From an uncultured Clostridia bacterium (GTDB taxonomy: Bacteria; Bacillota; Clostridia; TANB77; CAG-508): a stretch of 64,000 nucleotides of DNA. The stretch lies in assembly GCA_934121885.1 (NCBI GenBank), contig CAKOVH010000004.1, positions 1 through 64,000 of the forward strand, in the 5' to 3' direction. The translations under genes were made by a program, and so were the position numbers. Position 1 is the stretch's first letter, and every line of letters begins with the position of its first letter. Shown here piece after piece: positions 8,102-16,963 of this stretch. A model generated the notes under the pieces. The model was not told where the DNA came from. It made no database searches and saw nothing but the letters and a program-made list of their open reading frames with translations.

Positions 8102-9301
8102 CTATAAATTAGTTAATTCTACTCTATCATGATATACAATACCTGCCACACCATTTCCAAGTACTAATCCTTGTATATCTTGTGAAGATGTATAATTTTT
8201 TACAAGCCAACCACTTGTATTAATAAACTCTATTTCTTGTCCTAAATTAATAGCTATAATATTTCCATACGCGTATACGCTTTTAGCTACTCCTTCAACT
8301 GTGTATTCCACTTTTTTTCTATTATCTGTATTTGTTATTTCAACTACTGTGTCTGCTTTAAATAATCCTGCCTGTTTCTCAATTGCTCTATAAATTGCAC
8401 CTTTTAGTTTTATATCTGCTGCATTTATTTTTAAATTCTTTTCTTGTAAATCTAAAATAGTTTCATCTTGATTATTTGAAATCATGTGTATTGAATCATC
8501 ATAAAAACATAAAAGCTTATCTTTTGATTGATACTCAATATTAGTAATTAGACTATTTGCTGGAGCATCATATTTATATATTATATAATCTGCTTCTTTA
8601 TCTTTTGCTTTTTCTATAGATATAATTTTTATAGTAGATTGTATAATAGTTCCTGATGTATTTATTTCTGCAAAGGCTAAATATTTATCATCAGGAGATA
8701 CCGTTGCATCTAATGCATTAGTACTTGCTAAGTATGTTTTAAATAATTCATTGCCTTTGTCATCATAAGTTACAATTACCGATTTATGCGTTGTTCCTGT
8801 TAAAGTTACTGCAACATATCCATCTTTATTTATATCAATTTTACTTACATTTCCATCAAGTTCTTTTTGCCATGCAATTTTTGTATCTAAAATTATGTAT
8901 ATTTTTGAGCTACCTTTCTCGCTAATTGCTAAATATTTATCATTTGCGTAGTACACTGGGTTACTAACTTCTAGCTTTATTTCATTAACCAATTCACCAG
9001 ATGTATGATATTGCTTTAATGTATTTTCTGCCAATACACAAATATATTTATTGTATGCAATAACATTTACATTTGAGTCATAGTCAAGTTGTATTGATGT
9101 AAGCTTTTCCTCTGTTATATTTTTTCTAAATAGGTATCTATCTAAAAACTTTCTAAATGGCTTATTATATACATATACAATTGATGTAATAATAATTGCT
9201 AAAATAACTATTACTATAGAAATTAAAATTATCAATTTCTTTTTATTTATTTTTTTATTTTTATGCTCATTTGGATTTTGAAAGTTAATAATTTCCTTCA
9301 T
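8102..9301 (-). CDS. DUF5711-type membrane-anchored beta-propeller protein
   Basis: This 399-residue protein has a Lys-rich N-terminus, one TM helix (about 23-45) and an extracellular part made of short beta-strand repeats with VSPDDKYLAFAE and SEKGSSKIYIIL, typical of a WD/PQQ-like propeller. It matches my memory of the DUF5711 family of Firmicutes, whose role is not known. AAAGGAGGACA precedes the ATG. It lies between the permease gene (51 bases) and cvpA (11 bases), so it is probably part of an envelope operon. Confidence 0.75.
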   Translation of the reverse strand: MKEIINFQNPNEHKNKKINKKKLIILISIVIVILAIIITSIVYVYNKPFRKFLDRYLFRKNITEEKLTSIQLDYDSNVNVIAYNKYICVLAENTLKQYHTSGELVNEIKLEVSNPVYYANDKYLAISEKGSSKIYIILDTKIAWQKELDGNVSKIDINKDGYVAVTLTGTTHKSVIVTYDDKGNELFKTYLASTNALDATVSPDDKYLAFAEINTSGTIIQSTIKIISIEKAKDKEADYIIYKYDAPANSLITNIEYQSKDKLLCFYDDSIHMISNNQDETILDLQEKNLKINAADIKLKGAIYRAIEKQAGLFKADTVVEITNTDNRKKVEYTVEGVAKSVYAYGNIIAINLGQEIEFINTSGWLVKNYTSSQDIQGLVLGNGVAGIVYHDRVELTNL

Positions 9302-9352
9302 AAAATGTCCTCCTTTGTTTACATATATTTATATCAGTTTTCGTCCTTTTTT

Positions 9353-10366
9353 TCAATACTTTGCTTTTCTTTTTAAAAGAATTATAATAACCTGCAAAAG
9401 TCCTATTACTCCGAATACTGGATATAATAAATCTACTAGTTTTGAAAAACCTATACCTAATACAAATATAGCAGATGTGCATATGAATAAACTTAATCTT
9501 TTATATCCTTTTTTTGTTGTACTACAATTTTGTAGAAATCCATAACCTGCAGAAACAGCAGATGTAAAAATCGCAAGTACAATTACAATTCCATATATAT
9601 ATGCATATCCCTTACCTAGTTTCCACACAGCATATATTAAAGGTAGCTCTATATTTTGAAGGTTTACATCCTGATTTAAAAGTATTCCATATAAAATTGC
9701 TGATAGTATTAAAATTATAATTGTTACAGAAGCACTTATAATTTTTTCTTTTCCTTTTGCACTTTTTTCTAAACCTATTAATATTGGTATTAATATAATG
9801 CTATTGTAACTTGCATACTCTAAACTTGCTAAAAACCAATTTGCATTTTGTGATACTTCCAACCCCTGAAATTGTATATTTAATAAATTACTTTTTACTC
9901 CTATAATACATATCATAAATATTAAAAAAGGTATCATTATTGTGTTTATTTTCATAACTCCATCCATTTTATTTAAAAATGTTAGATAACATATAGCACA
10001 TATAACAACACCTGTAATTATTGGAGCCATATTTAATTCCTGTTTAAAATATGCACAAAATCCTGCAATCATCACGTAAAAGCTTATAAGTAAGAATGTG
10101 TTTATTATAATATTTATAAAACTTTTTATATGATTTGGAATGTTTAATATTTCTAAAAACTCATTATATCCTTTTACATCTCTTGCCTTTAAATGGCTAA
10201 ATACTTTATATATAATAATTCCTGTAAATACACTTGAAACAATTATTCCTAAAAATCCATAGATTCCATATTTACTAAAAAATAAATAAATTTCTCTGCC
10301 TGATGCAAATCCTGCTCCTATTATTGTTCCAATAATTACACAGACTGTTTTTATTATATTTTTCAT
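9353..10366 (-). CDS. YkvI-like transporter
   Basis: This 337-residue polytopic protein has about ten TM helices. The start IIGTIIGAGFASGREI is the unwound first helix typical of LeuT-fold transporters and of the YkvI group. The substrate is unknown. ATG 10366 fits better than the codon six residues upstream because GAGGGGG lies nine bases before it. That site falls inside a terminator hairpin that ends the upstream ABC operon, so translation of this gene may depend on how the hairpin folds. Confidence 0.8.
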   Translation of the reverse strand: MKNIIKTVCVIIGTIIGAGFASGREIYLFFSKYGIYGFLGIIVSSVFTGIIIYKVFSHLKARDVKGYNEFLEILNIPNHIKSFINIIINTFLLISFYVMIAGFCAYFKQELNMAPIITGVVICAICYLTFLNKMDGVMKINTIMIPFLIFMICIIGVKSNLLNIQFQGLEVSQNANWFLASLEYASYNSIILIPILIGLEKSAKGKEKIISASVTIIILILSAILYGILLNQDVNLQNIELPLIYAVWKLGKGYAYIYGIVIVLAIFTSAVSAGYGFLQNCSTTKKGYKRLSLFICTSAIFVLGIGFSKLVDLLYPVFGVIGLLQVIIILLKRKAKY

Positions 10367-10407
10367 AAATAAAAACCCCCTCATAAAGCTTATTATGAAA
10401 GGGGGTT
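10367..10407 (-). terminator. Terminator overlapping the YkvI ribosome site
   Basis: AACCCCC and GGGGGTT (10374-10380 with 10401-10407) pair, extended inwards by TCATAA/TTATGA. On the minus strand it is followed by TTTTTATTT. It ends the GldG gene and its 3' arm contains the G-rich ribosome site of the next gene. Confidence 0.85.
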
Positions 10408-10416
10408 GTTTATGAA

Positions 10417-11925
10417 TTATTTTCTTCTTCTACGTACTTGCCATATTATAATTCCTGCTATAACAATTAATAGAGGAACTGCAAATATTATTGTTAAAAT
10501 AATAATTTGTTGCTGTTCCGTTACTGTGTAAGTAGTAACATCCGTATTTTTTCTAATTAAGATTGTATCGTCTCTTCCTGTTAAATATGAAATAGAATTT
10601 AATGCTAAATCTTGGTTATTATAAAATTCATATGCATAAAAATAGTATTGACTGTTTACTGCGACCTGCATATTTGTAATAAATACATTATTTGAGTATA
10701 CTATTAATTTTGATGTTTTATCATCATCAATTTTCTTTGTTAAAAGCGCTCCAACAACTGCTTTTCCTTCTTCGTCTCCACTTACTTTAGATGTTGTTGA
10801 GATCGAAAGATTACTTCTATAAAATGCTTTATCACTTGTAGTTGCTAAAATTTCTGATGTAACTCCTAGTTTTTCCATCTTCTCATCATCTGCAAGATTT
10901 ATCTTTCCAGAATTTATAAAACATGCATTCATACTCATATTAATTTTATCTGTTATGCTTGAGCCTTCATTTACAGTTACAATAATAGCTGATGGAGAAC
11001 CAGATAACATTTTACTTGTATCTTGTTCAATCATAATTCCTTCAGATATGCTAACTCCATACTCATCTAATACTTTTTGGAAATTTGGCATATTTGTTTT
11101 TGCAACATTTGCATCTGTAAATAAAATTATCTTTCCGCCTGCTTTAATATATTTTAATATAGCATCTCTTTCAACTGTTTTTAAATCATTATTTAATGTT
11201 GTTATAACAAGTGCAGAACAATCATCTGGTACTTTTGCTGTTGTTAATAAGTCTAAACTTTCTACTGTATTTGCTTCATCTTCTAGTTTCTTTTTAAAAT
11301 CTGTTAAGTAATATTCTAAATTATCATTGTGTCCTGAAACAAAGTAAAGTTTTGGCTTATTTTCAGTAGTTACACTTAATAAAGCATTTGTAATAGCTTC
11401 CTCTGTTAAGTCCTTTTCTTCCCCTGTTGAATAATCATAAGTGTAAAGGTCAGATGTTGAAATTATTTTTTCTTCTTTTCCAGATCTTACTATAATTTCA
11501 TATGTATTTTCTGTTAGGTTATACTCAGCTGTTAACTCTGGATATTTTGTAATATTAGAAACCTCTGTTATTTTAATTTTATCGTTTTCCTTTTTATACT
11601 TATATGCAAAATCTACAACAGATTGTGAATAAGTATCCATTTTTACTAGTATTATTTCCACATCTTGATTAATATTGTGGATAATTGTTTTTGATGTTTC
11701 AGAAAGTGTGAATATCTTATCTTTTGTTAAATCAATATCTGATAAATTTGCCTTTTCAGTAAGCAAATTTATTGCCACATAAGCTCCAATAATAATTGCT
11801 ATTAAAATTATTGTTAAAGATGTTTTGCTAAGCCACTTTCTTATTACTTCGTTAGAAGATTTTTTTTCTTTTGTCTTAACAATATCTTTGCTTTCTTTTT
11901 CTATTTTTGCTTTTTTATCTTTCAA
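10417..11925 (-). CDS. GldG-like ABC system component
   Basis: This 502-residue protein has an N-terminal TM helix (about 39-60), a long extracellular GldG/ABC_transp_aux-type domain (with KIFTLSETSKTII and KLYFVSGHND), and a C-terminal TM helix followed by VRRRRK. The start is TTG 11925 with AGGAGG seven bases upstream; the longer frame to 11994 would overlap the permease gene. It is the third gene of an ATPase, permease, auxiliary set of the GldA/F/G type. In Bacteroidota these support gliding; in Clostridia the role is unknown, and no gliding machinery is seen here. Confidence 0.85.
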   Translation of the reverse strand: MKDKKAKIEKESKDIVKTKEKKSSNEVIRKWLSKTSLTIILIAIIIGAYVAINLLTEKANLSDIDLTKDKIFTLSETSKTIIHNINQDVEIILVKMDTYSQSVVDFAYKYKKENDKIKITEVSNITKYPELTAEYNLTENTYEIIVRSGKEEKIISTSDLYTYDYSTGEEKDLTEEAITNALLSVTTENKPKLYFVSGHNDNLEYYLTDFKKKLEDEANTVESLDLLTTAKVPDDCSALVITTLNNDLKTVERDAILKYIKAGGKIILFTDANVAKTNMPNFQKVLDEYGVSISEGIMIEQDTSKMLSGSPSAIIVTVNEGSSITDKINMSMNACFINSGKINLADDEKMEKLGVTSEILATTSDKAFYRSNLSISTTSKVSGDEEGKAVVGALLTKKIDDDKTSKLIVYSNNVFITNMQVAVNSQYYFYAYEFYNNQDLALNSISYLTGRDDTILIRKNTDVTTYTVTEQQQIIILTIIFAVPLLIVIAGIIIWQVRRRRK

Positions 11926-11942
11926 GGTATTTCCTCCTATCT

Positions 11943-12626
11943 TTATTTTACTGTTCTTCTTCTCTTCATAAATACGATTGTAATTAATATGCACATTACA
12001 GTAAATGATAATAAACTTATAACATCAGATACAGATATTAGTGCATATGGGAATTTTATAAATTTTTCTATTAAGTTTAAATGTGAAAATGCAGAATTTA
12101 ACTCTGGTAAAAACCATGGCATTACTAAAAAAGCAATTGTTATTATTCCTGCAATTATCTGATTTTCTGTGATACTTGATGCAAACATTCCAAAAGAAAT
12201 CGCTGCCATTGCAAGTAATAAAAATCCAAGCATTGTAACTAATACTGTAACTAAGTTGGCGTTTCCAAAAAAGCTAACAATAACAAAATACATAATAGAT
12301 ATAATAAGTGTAATTAAAACTATTGTTACAGCTGCTAAAAATTTTCCCATAACTATTGATGTAATGCTTCTTGGAGATGTTAATAATAATTGTTCTGTTC
12401 CACTTTTTCTTTCTTCTGCAAACATTCTCATTGTTAATATTGGAACTATTAATAATAATCCATATCTTGCTGTAGCATAGTATAAATTTCCAAGATCGAC
12501 TGCTCCATATTGAATGGTTGTTAAAAAGAAAAATACACTATACATTGCTAAGAATAAACCAATTGCAACATATCCAATAGGAGATAAAAAATACGTCTTT
12601 AATTCTTTTTTATATATTGTCCACAT
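11943..12626 (-). CDS. ABC-2 type permease (GldF-like)
   Basis: This 227-residue permease has six TM helices. It opens with the ABC-2 pattern IYKKELKTYFLSPIGY and carries the conserved AEERKSGTEQLLLTSP coupling segment before helix three. Its ATG overlaps the ATPase stop codon by one base (TAATG), showing translational coupling. With the ATPase at 12626 and the GldG-like protein at 10417 it forms an ABC transporter of unknown substrate. Confidence 0.9.
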   Translation of the reverse strand: MWTIYKKELKTYFLSPIGYVAIGLFLAMYSVFFFLTTIQYGAVDLGNLYYATARYGLLLIVPILTMRMFAEERKSGTEQLLLTSPRSITSIVMGKFLAAVTIVLITLIISIMYFVIVSFFGNANLVTVLVTMLGFLLLAMAAISFGMFASSITENQIIAGIITIAFLVMPWFLPELNSAFSHLNLIEKFIKFPYALISVSDVISLLSFTVMCILITIVFMKRRRTVK

Positions 12627-13576
12627 TATTTTTCTTCCTCCTTCTTTGTATCTATTAATTTTATAAATGCATCTTCCAAAGTTGTTTCTGTTTTCTTTAA
12701 TTCAAAAATTGTTATATCTTCTTTTGGAAGTATATCAAACATTTTCTTTCTTAAATCTATTCCCTCAGATGATGTAATTACAAATTGTTTTGTTCCATCT
12801 TCATTATCTTTAATCATATCTATTTTTTCAATTTGAGGAATTTTATCTTTAAGATTTCTCATATTATTTTTAGGATCTTCAACAGTTATACATATTCCAT
12901 TTTTTTCTTTAGTCATTTTTTCTAGGTTTTCTGGAGTGTCTACTGCAATTATCTTTCCTTTATTAATGATTACCACTCTTTCACAAATTTGACTTACTTC
13001 TGATAAAATATGTGTACTTAAAATTACTGTATGTTTTTTTCCTAATTCTTTAATTAAATTTCTAATTTCAGTTATTTGTTTTGGATCAAGCCCTACTGTT
13101 GGTTCATCTAATATAATAACATCTGGATTACCAACTAAAGCTCCTGCCATACTAACTCTTTGCTTGTATCCTCTTGATAAGTTACGAATTAATTTTTTTT
13201 GTACTTCTTCTAAACCCGTTTCTTTTAGTACTCTTTGAACCTCTTCTTTTCTATCTTTTCTCTTAACAAATTTAAGCTCGGCCATATATGTTACAAATTC
13301 TTTTACTGTTAATTCGTAATATAATGGTACATTTTCAGGCATATAACCTATCTGTCTTTTGGCCTTTTTAGGTTTTTTAGAAATATCATTTCCATTTACA
13401 ATAATTTTACCTTGTGTTGGTTCTATAAATCCTGTAATCATGTTCATTGTTGTACTTTTTCCAGCACCATTAGGTCCTAAAAATCCTACTACCTCTCCGT
13501 CTTTAACTTCAAATGTAATGTTATCAACAGCAGTATTATTTCCATACTTTTTTGTGATATTTTTAACTTCTATCAA
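12626..13576 (-). CDS. ABC transporter ATPase (GldA-like)
   Basis: This 316-residue ATPase has Walker A GPNGAGKST, Q-loop IGYMPE, signature LSRGYKQR, Walker B VIILDEPTVGLD and the switch STHILSE. A C-terminal 90-residue extension follows, as in drug and GldA-type importer or exporter ATPases. The start codon is TTG 13576, with GGAGG seven bases upstream. It drives the downstream permease and GldG-like subunits. Confidence 0.93.
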   Translation of the reverse strand: MIEVKNITKKYGNNTAVDNITFEVKDGEVVGFLGPNGAGKSTTMNMITGFIEPTQGKIIVNGNDISKKPKKAKRQIGYMPENVPLYYELTVKEFVTYMAELKFVKRKDRKEEVQRVLKETGLEEVQKKLIRNLSRGYKQRVSMAGALVGNPDVIILDEPTVGLDPKQITEIRNLIKELGKKHTVILSTHILSEVSQICERVVIINKGKIIAVDTPENLEKMTKEKNGICITVEDPKNNMRNLKDKIPQIEKIDMIKDNEDGTKQFVITSSEGIDLRKKMFDILPKEDITIFELKKTETTLEDAFIKLIDTKKEEEK

Positions 13577-13757
13577 CGTAATTCCTCCAATCTCTTACTT
13601 CCCTATGTTAAATTTACTGTTATATATTACCATTTAATTTTTTTAGGTGCAATACGTTTTATAAAAGTTCACGCAGAATTCACATTATTATCTTGGCATA
13701 TTTTCTATTTTTCTTCGTATAGTGTATTAAATTAAATATTAGAAAAGGTGATTATGT

Positions 13758-14363
13758 ATGGAAGCGATTTATCCATTTTTTATAGCTTTTATTATGGTGT
13801 TTATTGCTGAACTTGGTGATAAAACTCAGCTGATTGTTCTTTCTTTTTCAAATTCTTTAAAAGCTAAAACTATTTTGCTTGGTGTTGCTATTGGTTCTTT
13901 TTTTAGTCATGGAATTGCTATCTTGTTTGGTAGTAGTATTGGTCTTTTAGAGGATCCCTTTTTACATAGATTAATTGAAATAATTACATATTCTTCTTTT
14001 ATTCTTATGGGAATACTATCTTTATTTCCTAAAAAGGAAAATACCAAACATGATAATAAAGAAAAAAATGGTTTTCTAGAAAAAATATCTAAATTGAAAT
14101 TAAATTATTGCCTAATTATTGCTTTAAGTATTATGGTTGGAGAACTTGGAGACAAAACATTTTTAGCATCACTTGGTTTTGGTATTCAATATCCAAATTC
14201 AAAATTTATGCTTGTATTAGGTGCAATTTTAGCAATGGTTGTTTGTGATTCTATTGCAATTGTGTTTGGAAAATTTTTAAACAAATATATATCAGAAACA
14301 GTGATGCAGAAAATTTCTGGCATATTATTTCTGATATTTGGTATTGCTGGATTTATATTTTAA
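13758..14363 (+). CDS. GDT1/TMEM165 family cation transporter
   Basis: This 201-residue protein has six to seven TM helices in two homologous halves, each with the family signature: ELGDKTQL near residue 19 and ELGDKTFL near residue 131. Family members move Mn2+ or Ca2+ out of the cytosol. A linker rich in Lys and Asn separates the halves. AAAGGTGA precedes the ATG. I looked for a yybP-ykoY manganese riboswitch upstream and did not see one. Confidence 0.93.
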   Translation: MEAIYPFFIAFIMVFIAELGDKTQLIVLSFSNSLKAKTILLGVAIGSFFSHGIAILFGSSIGLLEDPFLHRLIEIITYSSFILMGILSLFPKKENTKHDNKEKNGFLEKISKLKLNYCLIIALSIMVGELGDKTFLASLGFGIQYPNSKFMLVLGAILAMVVCDSIAIVFGKFLNKYISETVMQKISGILFLIFGIAGFIF

Positions 14364-14375
14364 ATCCAGCTTTAT
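14346..14375 (+). terminator. Terminator overlapping GDT1 stop codon
   Basis: GCTGGATTT (14346-14354) pairs with AAATCCAGC (14362-14370), seven-base loop, then TTTATTATT. The stem includes the end of the coding region. Confidence 0.75.
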
Positions 14376-15085
14376 TATTCTTTAATTAATGTTTTTATCC
14401 ATATTTCGTTTCCTTCTTTATCTTTAGAACGTAAATTGGGAAATGTTTTTGACATTCTGTCATTTGTAAAATAATTATTTTCTATATTTTGTTTAAGATT
14501 AATAATAAAATTAGAAGTTTGTTTATTATTTATCTTATTTTCAATTAGTCTATTTTGATAAGTTTGTATTCCCCATACAGTAAATATACAATCAAAAATT
14601 AAAAATACAAAAATTATACCTTCTATTATTTTTAATGGTTTAGACGGAATTTTAGAAATAATTTTATCTAACAATGGTTTTACTAGCTTTAAAACAAGTA
14701 CAGATAATATTCCCCAGTACATCGAATATTGCAAGCATATTCTTCCATTAAGATTTATTTTTGCATATCCATACTCCCAAAATCTCATTCCATATAAAGA
14801 TTCTAAGATAAAACTAAGCACATATTCTGCAATAGAGCCTACTATGAACCCTACGAAAAATATTTCAAATATATTTTTTTCTTTGTATTTATTTAATGCT
14901 AAAATTAATACTGCCCCACTTATTCCATAAACTGGGCAAAAAGGTCCCCAAATTAATCCTTTTCTACTTTCAATTACACCTGTATTTATATATCCAAATA
15001 CTGTTTCAATTACAAGTCCAACTATACTAAATATAAGAAAATAGAAAAATATTTGATATATTGTTAATTTTTCTTGTTTTTCCAT
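14375..15085 (-). CDS. CmpB-like putative ABC-transporter membrane protein
   Basis: This 236-residue protein has five or six TM helices, with GLIWGPFCPVYGISGA and EYVLSFILESLYG segments and a WEYGYAKINLNGRICL stretch typical of the 'putative ABC transporter type IV / CmpB' family. The function is unproven; some members affect wall stress. No ATPase gene is adjacent. The C-terminal 60 residues are polar and rich in Asn. AAAGGGGAAA precedes the ATG. Confidence 0.75.
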   Translation of the reverse strand: MEKQEKLTIYQIFFYFLIFSIVGLVIETVFGYINTGVIESRKGLIWGPFCPVYGISGAVLILALNKYKEKNIFEIFFVGFIVGSIAEYVLSFILESLYGMRFWEYGYAKINLNGRICLQYSMYWGILSVLVLKLVKPLLDKIISKIPSKPLKIIEGIIFVFLIFDCIFTVWGIQTYQNRLIENKINNKQTSNFIINLKQNIENNYFTNDRMSKTFPNLRSKDKEGNEIWIKTLIKE

Positions 15086-15154
15086 TTATATTTCCCCTTT
15101 TATTTTTATTTTTCTAATTATATATGAATTTTTTATTTTTTTCCACTACTTTTG

Positions 15155-15183
15155 TTGACATTTTCTTTTTTATATGCTATTAT
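15155..15183 (+). promoter_or_regulatory. Promoter of tRNA-Arg(TCT)
   Basis: TTGACA (15155-15160), 17 bases, TATTAT (15178-15183), 20 bases before the tRNA. Confidence 0.75.
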
Positions 15184-15202
15184 AATTACTGCAATTGCTT
15201 AT

Positions 15203-15279
<77 letters not shown>

Positions 15280-15293
15280 TAATAGTAATTTTT

Positions 15294-15324
15294 AGAGAAG
15301 TATTATATATACTTCTCTTTTTTT
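15294..15324 (+). terminator. Terminator of tRNA-Arg(TCT)
   Basis: A perfect 10-bp stem AGAGAAGTAT/ATACTTCTCT (15294-15303, 15309-15318) is followed by a run of T. Confidence 0.9.
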
Positions 15325-15410
15325 ACGTATACAACAAGGTTAAGTTACATTTGTCTGCACCAATTACGAAACAATTGTGTACATATGGCGAAGCCACTTT
15401 TCTTATGCTG

Positions 15411-15439
15411 TTGCAAATTTATGTAAATTATGGTATACT
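15411..15439 (+). promoter_or_regulatory. Promoter of TPM-LemA operon
   Basis: TTGCAA (15411-15416), 17 bases, TATACT (15434-15439). An untranslated leader of about 75 bases follows before AAAGGAAGG and the ATG. Confidence 0.7.
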
Positions 15440-15518
15440 TATATGTACGTAAGCTTTATAGCTTATTTCACATATATCAATAGATTCGGATATATTCCGA
15501 GAAAGGAAGGCATAGAAC

Positions 15519-16283
15519 ATGACCTGTAAAAAACGGATAATCTCGCTTGCTATGTCACTTACAGTATTAGTTACTTTCATGGTAACTCTTACTGGATGTG
15601 CATTATCAGAGAAAATCCCAATCCCCAAGGTTGAGGAAAATGTCTATATCTATGATGACGACAATGTCATCGATGATGATGTAGAAAAAAAGCTCAACGC
15701 AATGCTGGTTGATTTGGAGGAAAAAACTAGCGTTGAATTTGTTATTGTCTCTGCCAAAAGTTTGCTAGACCGAAGTATTGAAGGATATGCAAATAATCTA
15801 TTTAATACTCTTGGAATTGGCAAAAAAGGAAAAGACAATGGAGTATTACTTCTTTTTTCACGGTCGGATACCAAGGTAAGACTTGAAATCGGCAGAGGAT
15901 TAGAAGGATGCTTAACAGATTCCAAATGCGGAAGAATCCTTGATAACTACTTCGTCCCATATCGTGAAAGTGATGAATACACCAAAGCAACTGAACTTAC
16001 AGCAAAAGCTGTCTTGTCTATTATTGCTAAGGAGTATAACGTCGAAATTGACGGATTGGATGATGCTGAATTACCTAAAGAAGGTGAGTCTGTACCCATA
16101 TTGGTATGTTTGATAATTATCTTTTTAGTAATTGTCGCCATCGCCATTTCGATCTATTATGTAGAGCGAAAATGCTCCCATGAAAGCCATTCTTCTTATG
16201 ATAATGATTCCTTCTATGGTGGCGATTCTTCTGGTGGTGGTTTCGGCGGAGGTTTTTCTGGTGGAGGCGGTGCCTCAAGATAA
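15519..16283 (+). CDS. TPM-domain lipoprotein (YgcG-like)
   Basis: This 254-residue protein has a lipoprotein signal with lipobox LTGC (Cys27), an extracellular TPM domain (about 42-170, with VEFVIVSAKSL, DNGVLLLFS and the IGRGLEG signature), one TM helix (about 192-212) and a short cytoplasmic tail that ends in Gly/Ser repeats (GGGFGGGFSGGGG). TPM proteins of this type have been linked to envelope repair and often pair with LemA, which is the next gene here. Codon use is visibly richer in G and C than the neighbours, which suggests acquisition by transfer together with lemA. Confidence 0.88.
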   Translation: MTCKKRIISLAMSLTVLVTFMVTLTGCALSEKIPIPKVEENVYIYDDDNVIDDDVEKKLNAMLVDLEEKTSVEFVIVSAKSLLDRSIEGYANNLFNTLGIGKKGKDNGVLLLFSRSDTKVRLEIGRGLEGCLTDSKCGRILDNYFVPYRESDEYTKATELTAKAVLSIIAKEYNVEIDGLDDAELPKEGESVPILVCLIIIFLVIVAIAISIYYVERKCSHESHSSYDNDSFYGGDSSGGGFGGGFSGGGGASR

Positions 16284-16321
16284 CTTTTTATCAACACATG
16301 TTTTACACAGGAGGTTTTTCT

Positions 16322-16903
16322 ATGGAACTCAAAACAAAAAGGCTAATTATTGACATTATAATTGTGGCTATTATCACATCATTTGTCATATTTTTCACAA
16401 TGAAGAATAGTTTGATAGATATACGTGAGGATGTCGAAATGCAGCAGTCTCAAATTGAGACAACTCTGCAGCGTAGGAGCGATTTAATTCCTAATCTTGT
16501 TGAGACGGTTAAGGGATATACCGCTCACGAAAACGAAGTATTTACTTCTATTGCTGAGGCAAGAACCAAACTTGCTGAAAGCATTAACAGCGGAAACTTA
16601 TCAAGCATCAGCGAAGCCAGCGCTTCACTTGATTCTGCTCTTGGCAGGCTTATAGCGATAGCCGAGGATTATCCTGAGCTTAAGGCCAGCGAGCAATTTA
16701 TCGCTCTGCAGGATGAACTTGCCGGAACCGAAAACAGAATAGCTGTTGCACGGCAGTATTACAACGAAAAAGTAAGGACATACAACACAGCAGTTCAAAG
16801 ATTTCCTACGAGTATCGTTGCAAGTATGAGTGGTTTCTATCCTATGGAGTACTACGAAGCTGATGATGGAGCTCATGTAGTTCCTTCGGTAAGTTTTGAT
16901 TAA
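16322..16903 (+). CDS. lemA: LemA family protein
   Basis: This 193-residue protein has a single N-terminal TM helix (about 9-28) and a long helical domain with the LemA signature QRRSDLIPNLVETVKGY and the C-terminal YNTAVQRFPTSIVAS. ATG 16322 follows CAGGAGG at a good distance; the track start eight codons upstream has no site. It follows the TPM gene by 38 bases and the pair ends at a strong terminator. Pairing with a TPM protein is known in many bacteria. Confidence 0.92.
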   Translation: MELKTKRLIIDIIIVAIITSFVIFFTMKNSLIDIREDVEMQQSQIETTLQRRSDLIPNLVETVKGYTAHENEVFTSIAEARTKLAESINSGNLSSISEASASLDSALGRLIAIAEDYPELKASEQFIALQDELAGTENRIAVARQYYNEKVRTYNTAVQRFPTSIVASMSGFYPMEYYEADDGAHVVPSVSFD

Positions 16904-16924
16904 GAATCCTAATGCCTTCTAAAC

Positions 16925-16960
16925 CAAAAGAGCATTGCCTAAACTTAGGCAATGCTCTTT
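16925..16960. terminator. Strong bidirectional terminator
   Basis: A perfect 16-bp stem with AAAA at one end and TTTT at the other (16925-16940, 16945-16960), loop of four. It separates the convergent lemA and M18 peptidase genes. Confidence 0.93.
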
Positions 16961-16963
16961 TCT

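Noticed and set aside
10417..13576. Gliding motility system
   Set aside because: GldA/F/G-like genes alone occur in many non-gliding bacteria and no other gliding genes are present.
13577..13757. Manganese (yybP-ykoY) riboswitch before the GDT1 gene
   Set aside because: Expected from the gene family, but the conserved motifs of that RNA are not present.
15428..16147. Minus-strand frames across the TPM gene
   Set aside because: No start signals; the plus frame has signal peptide, domain and ribosome site.
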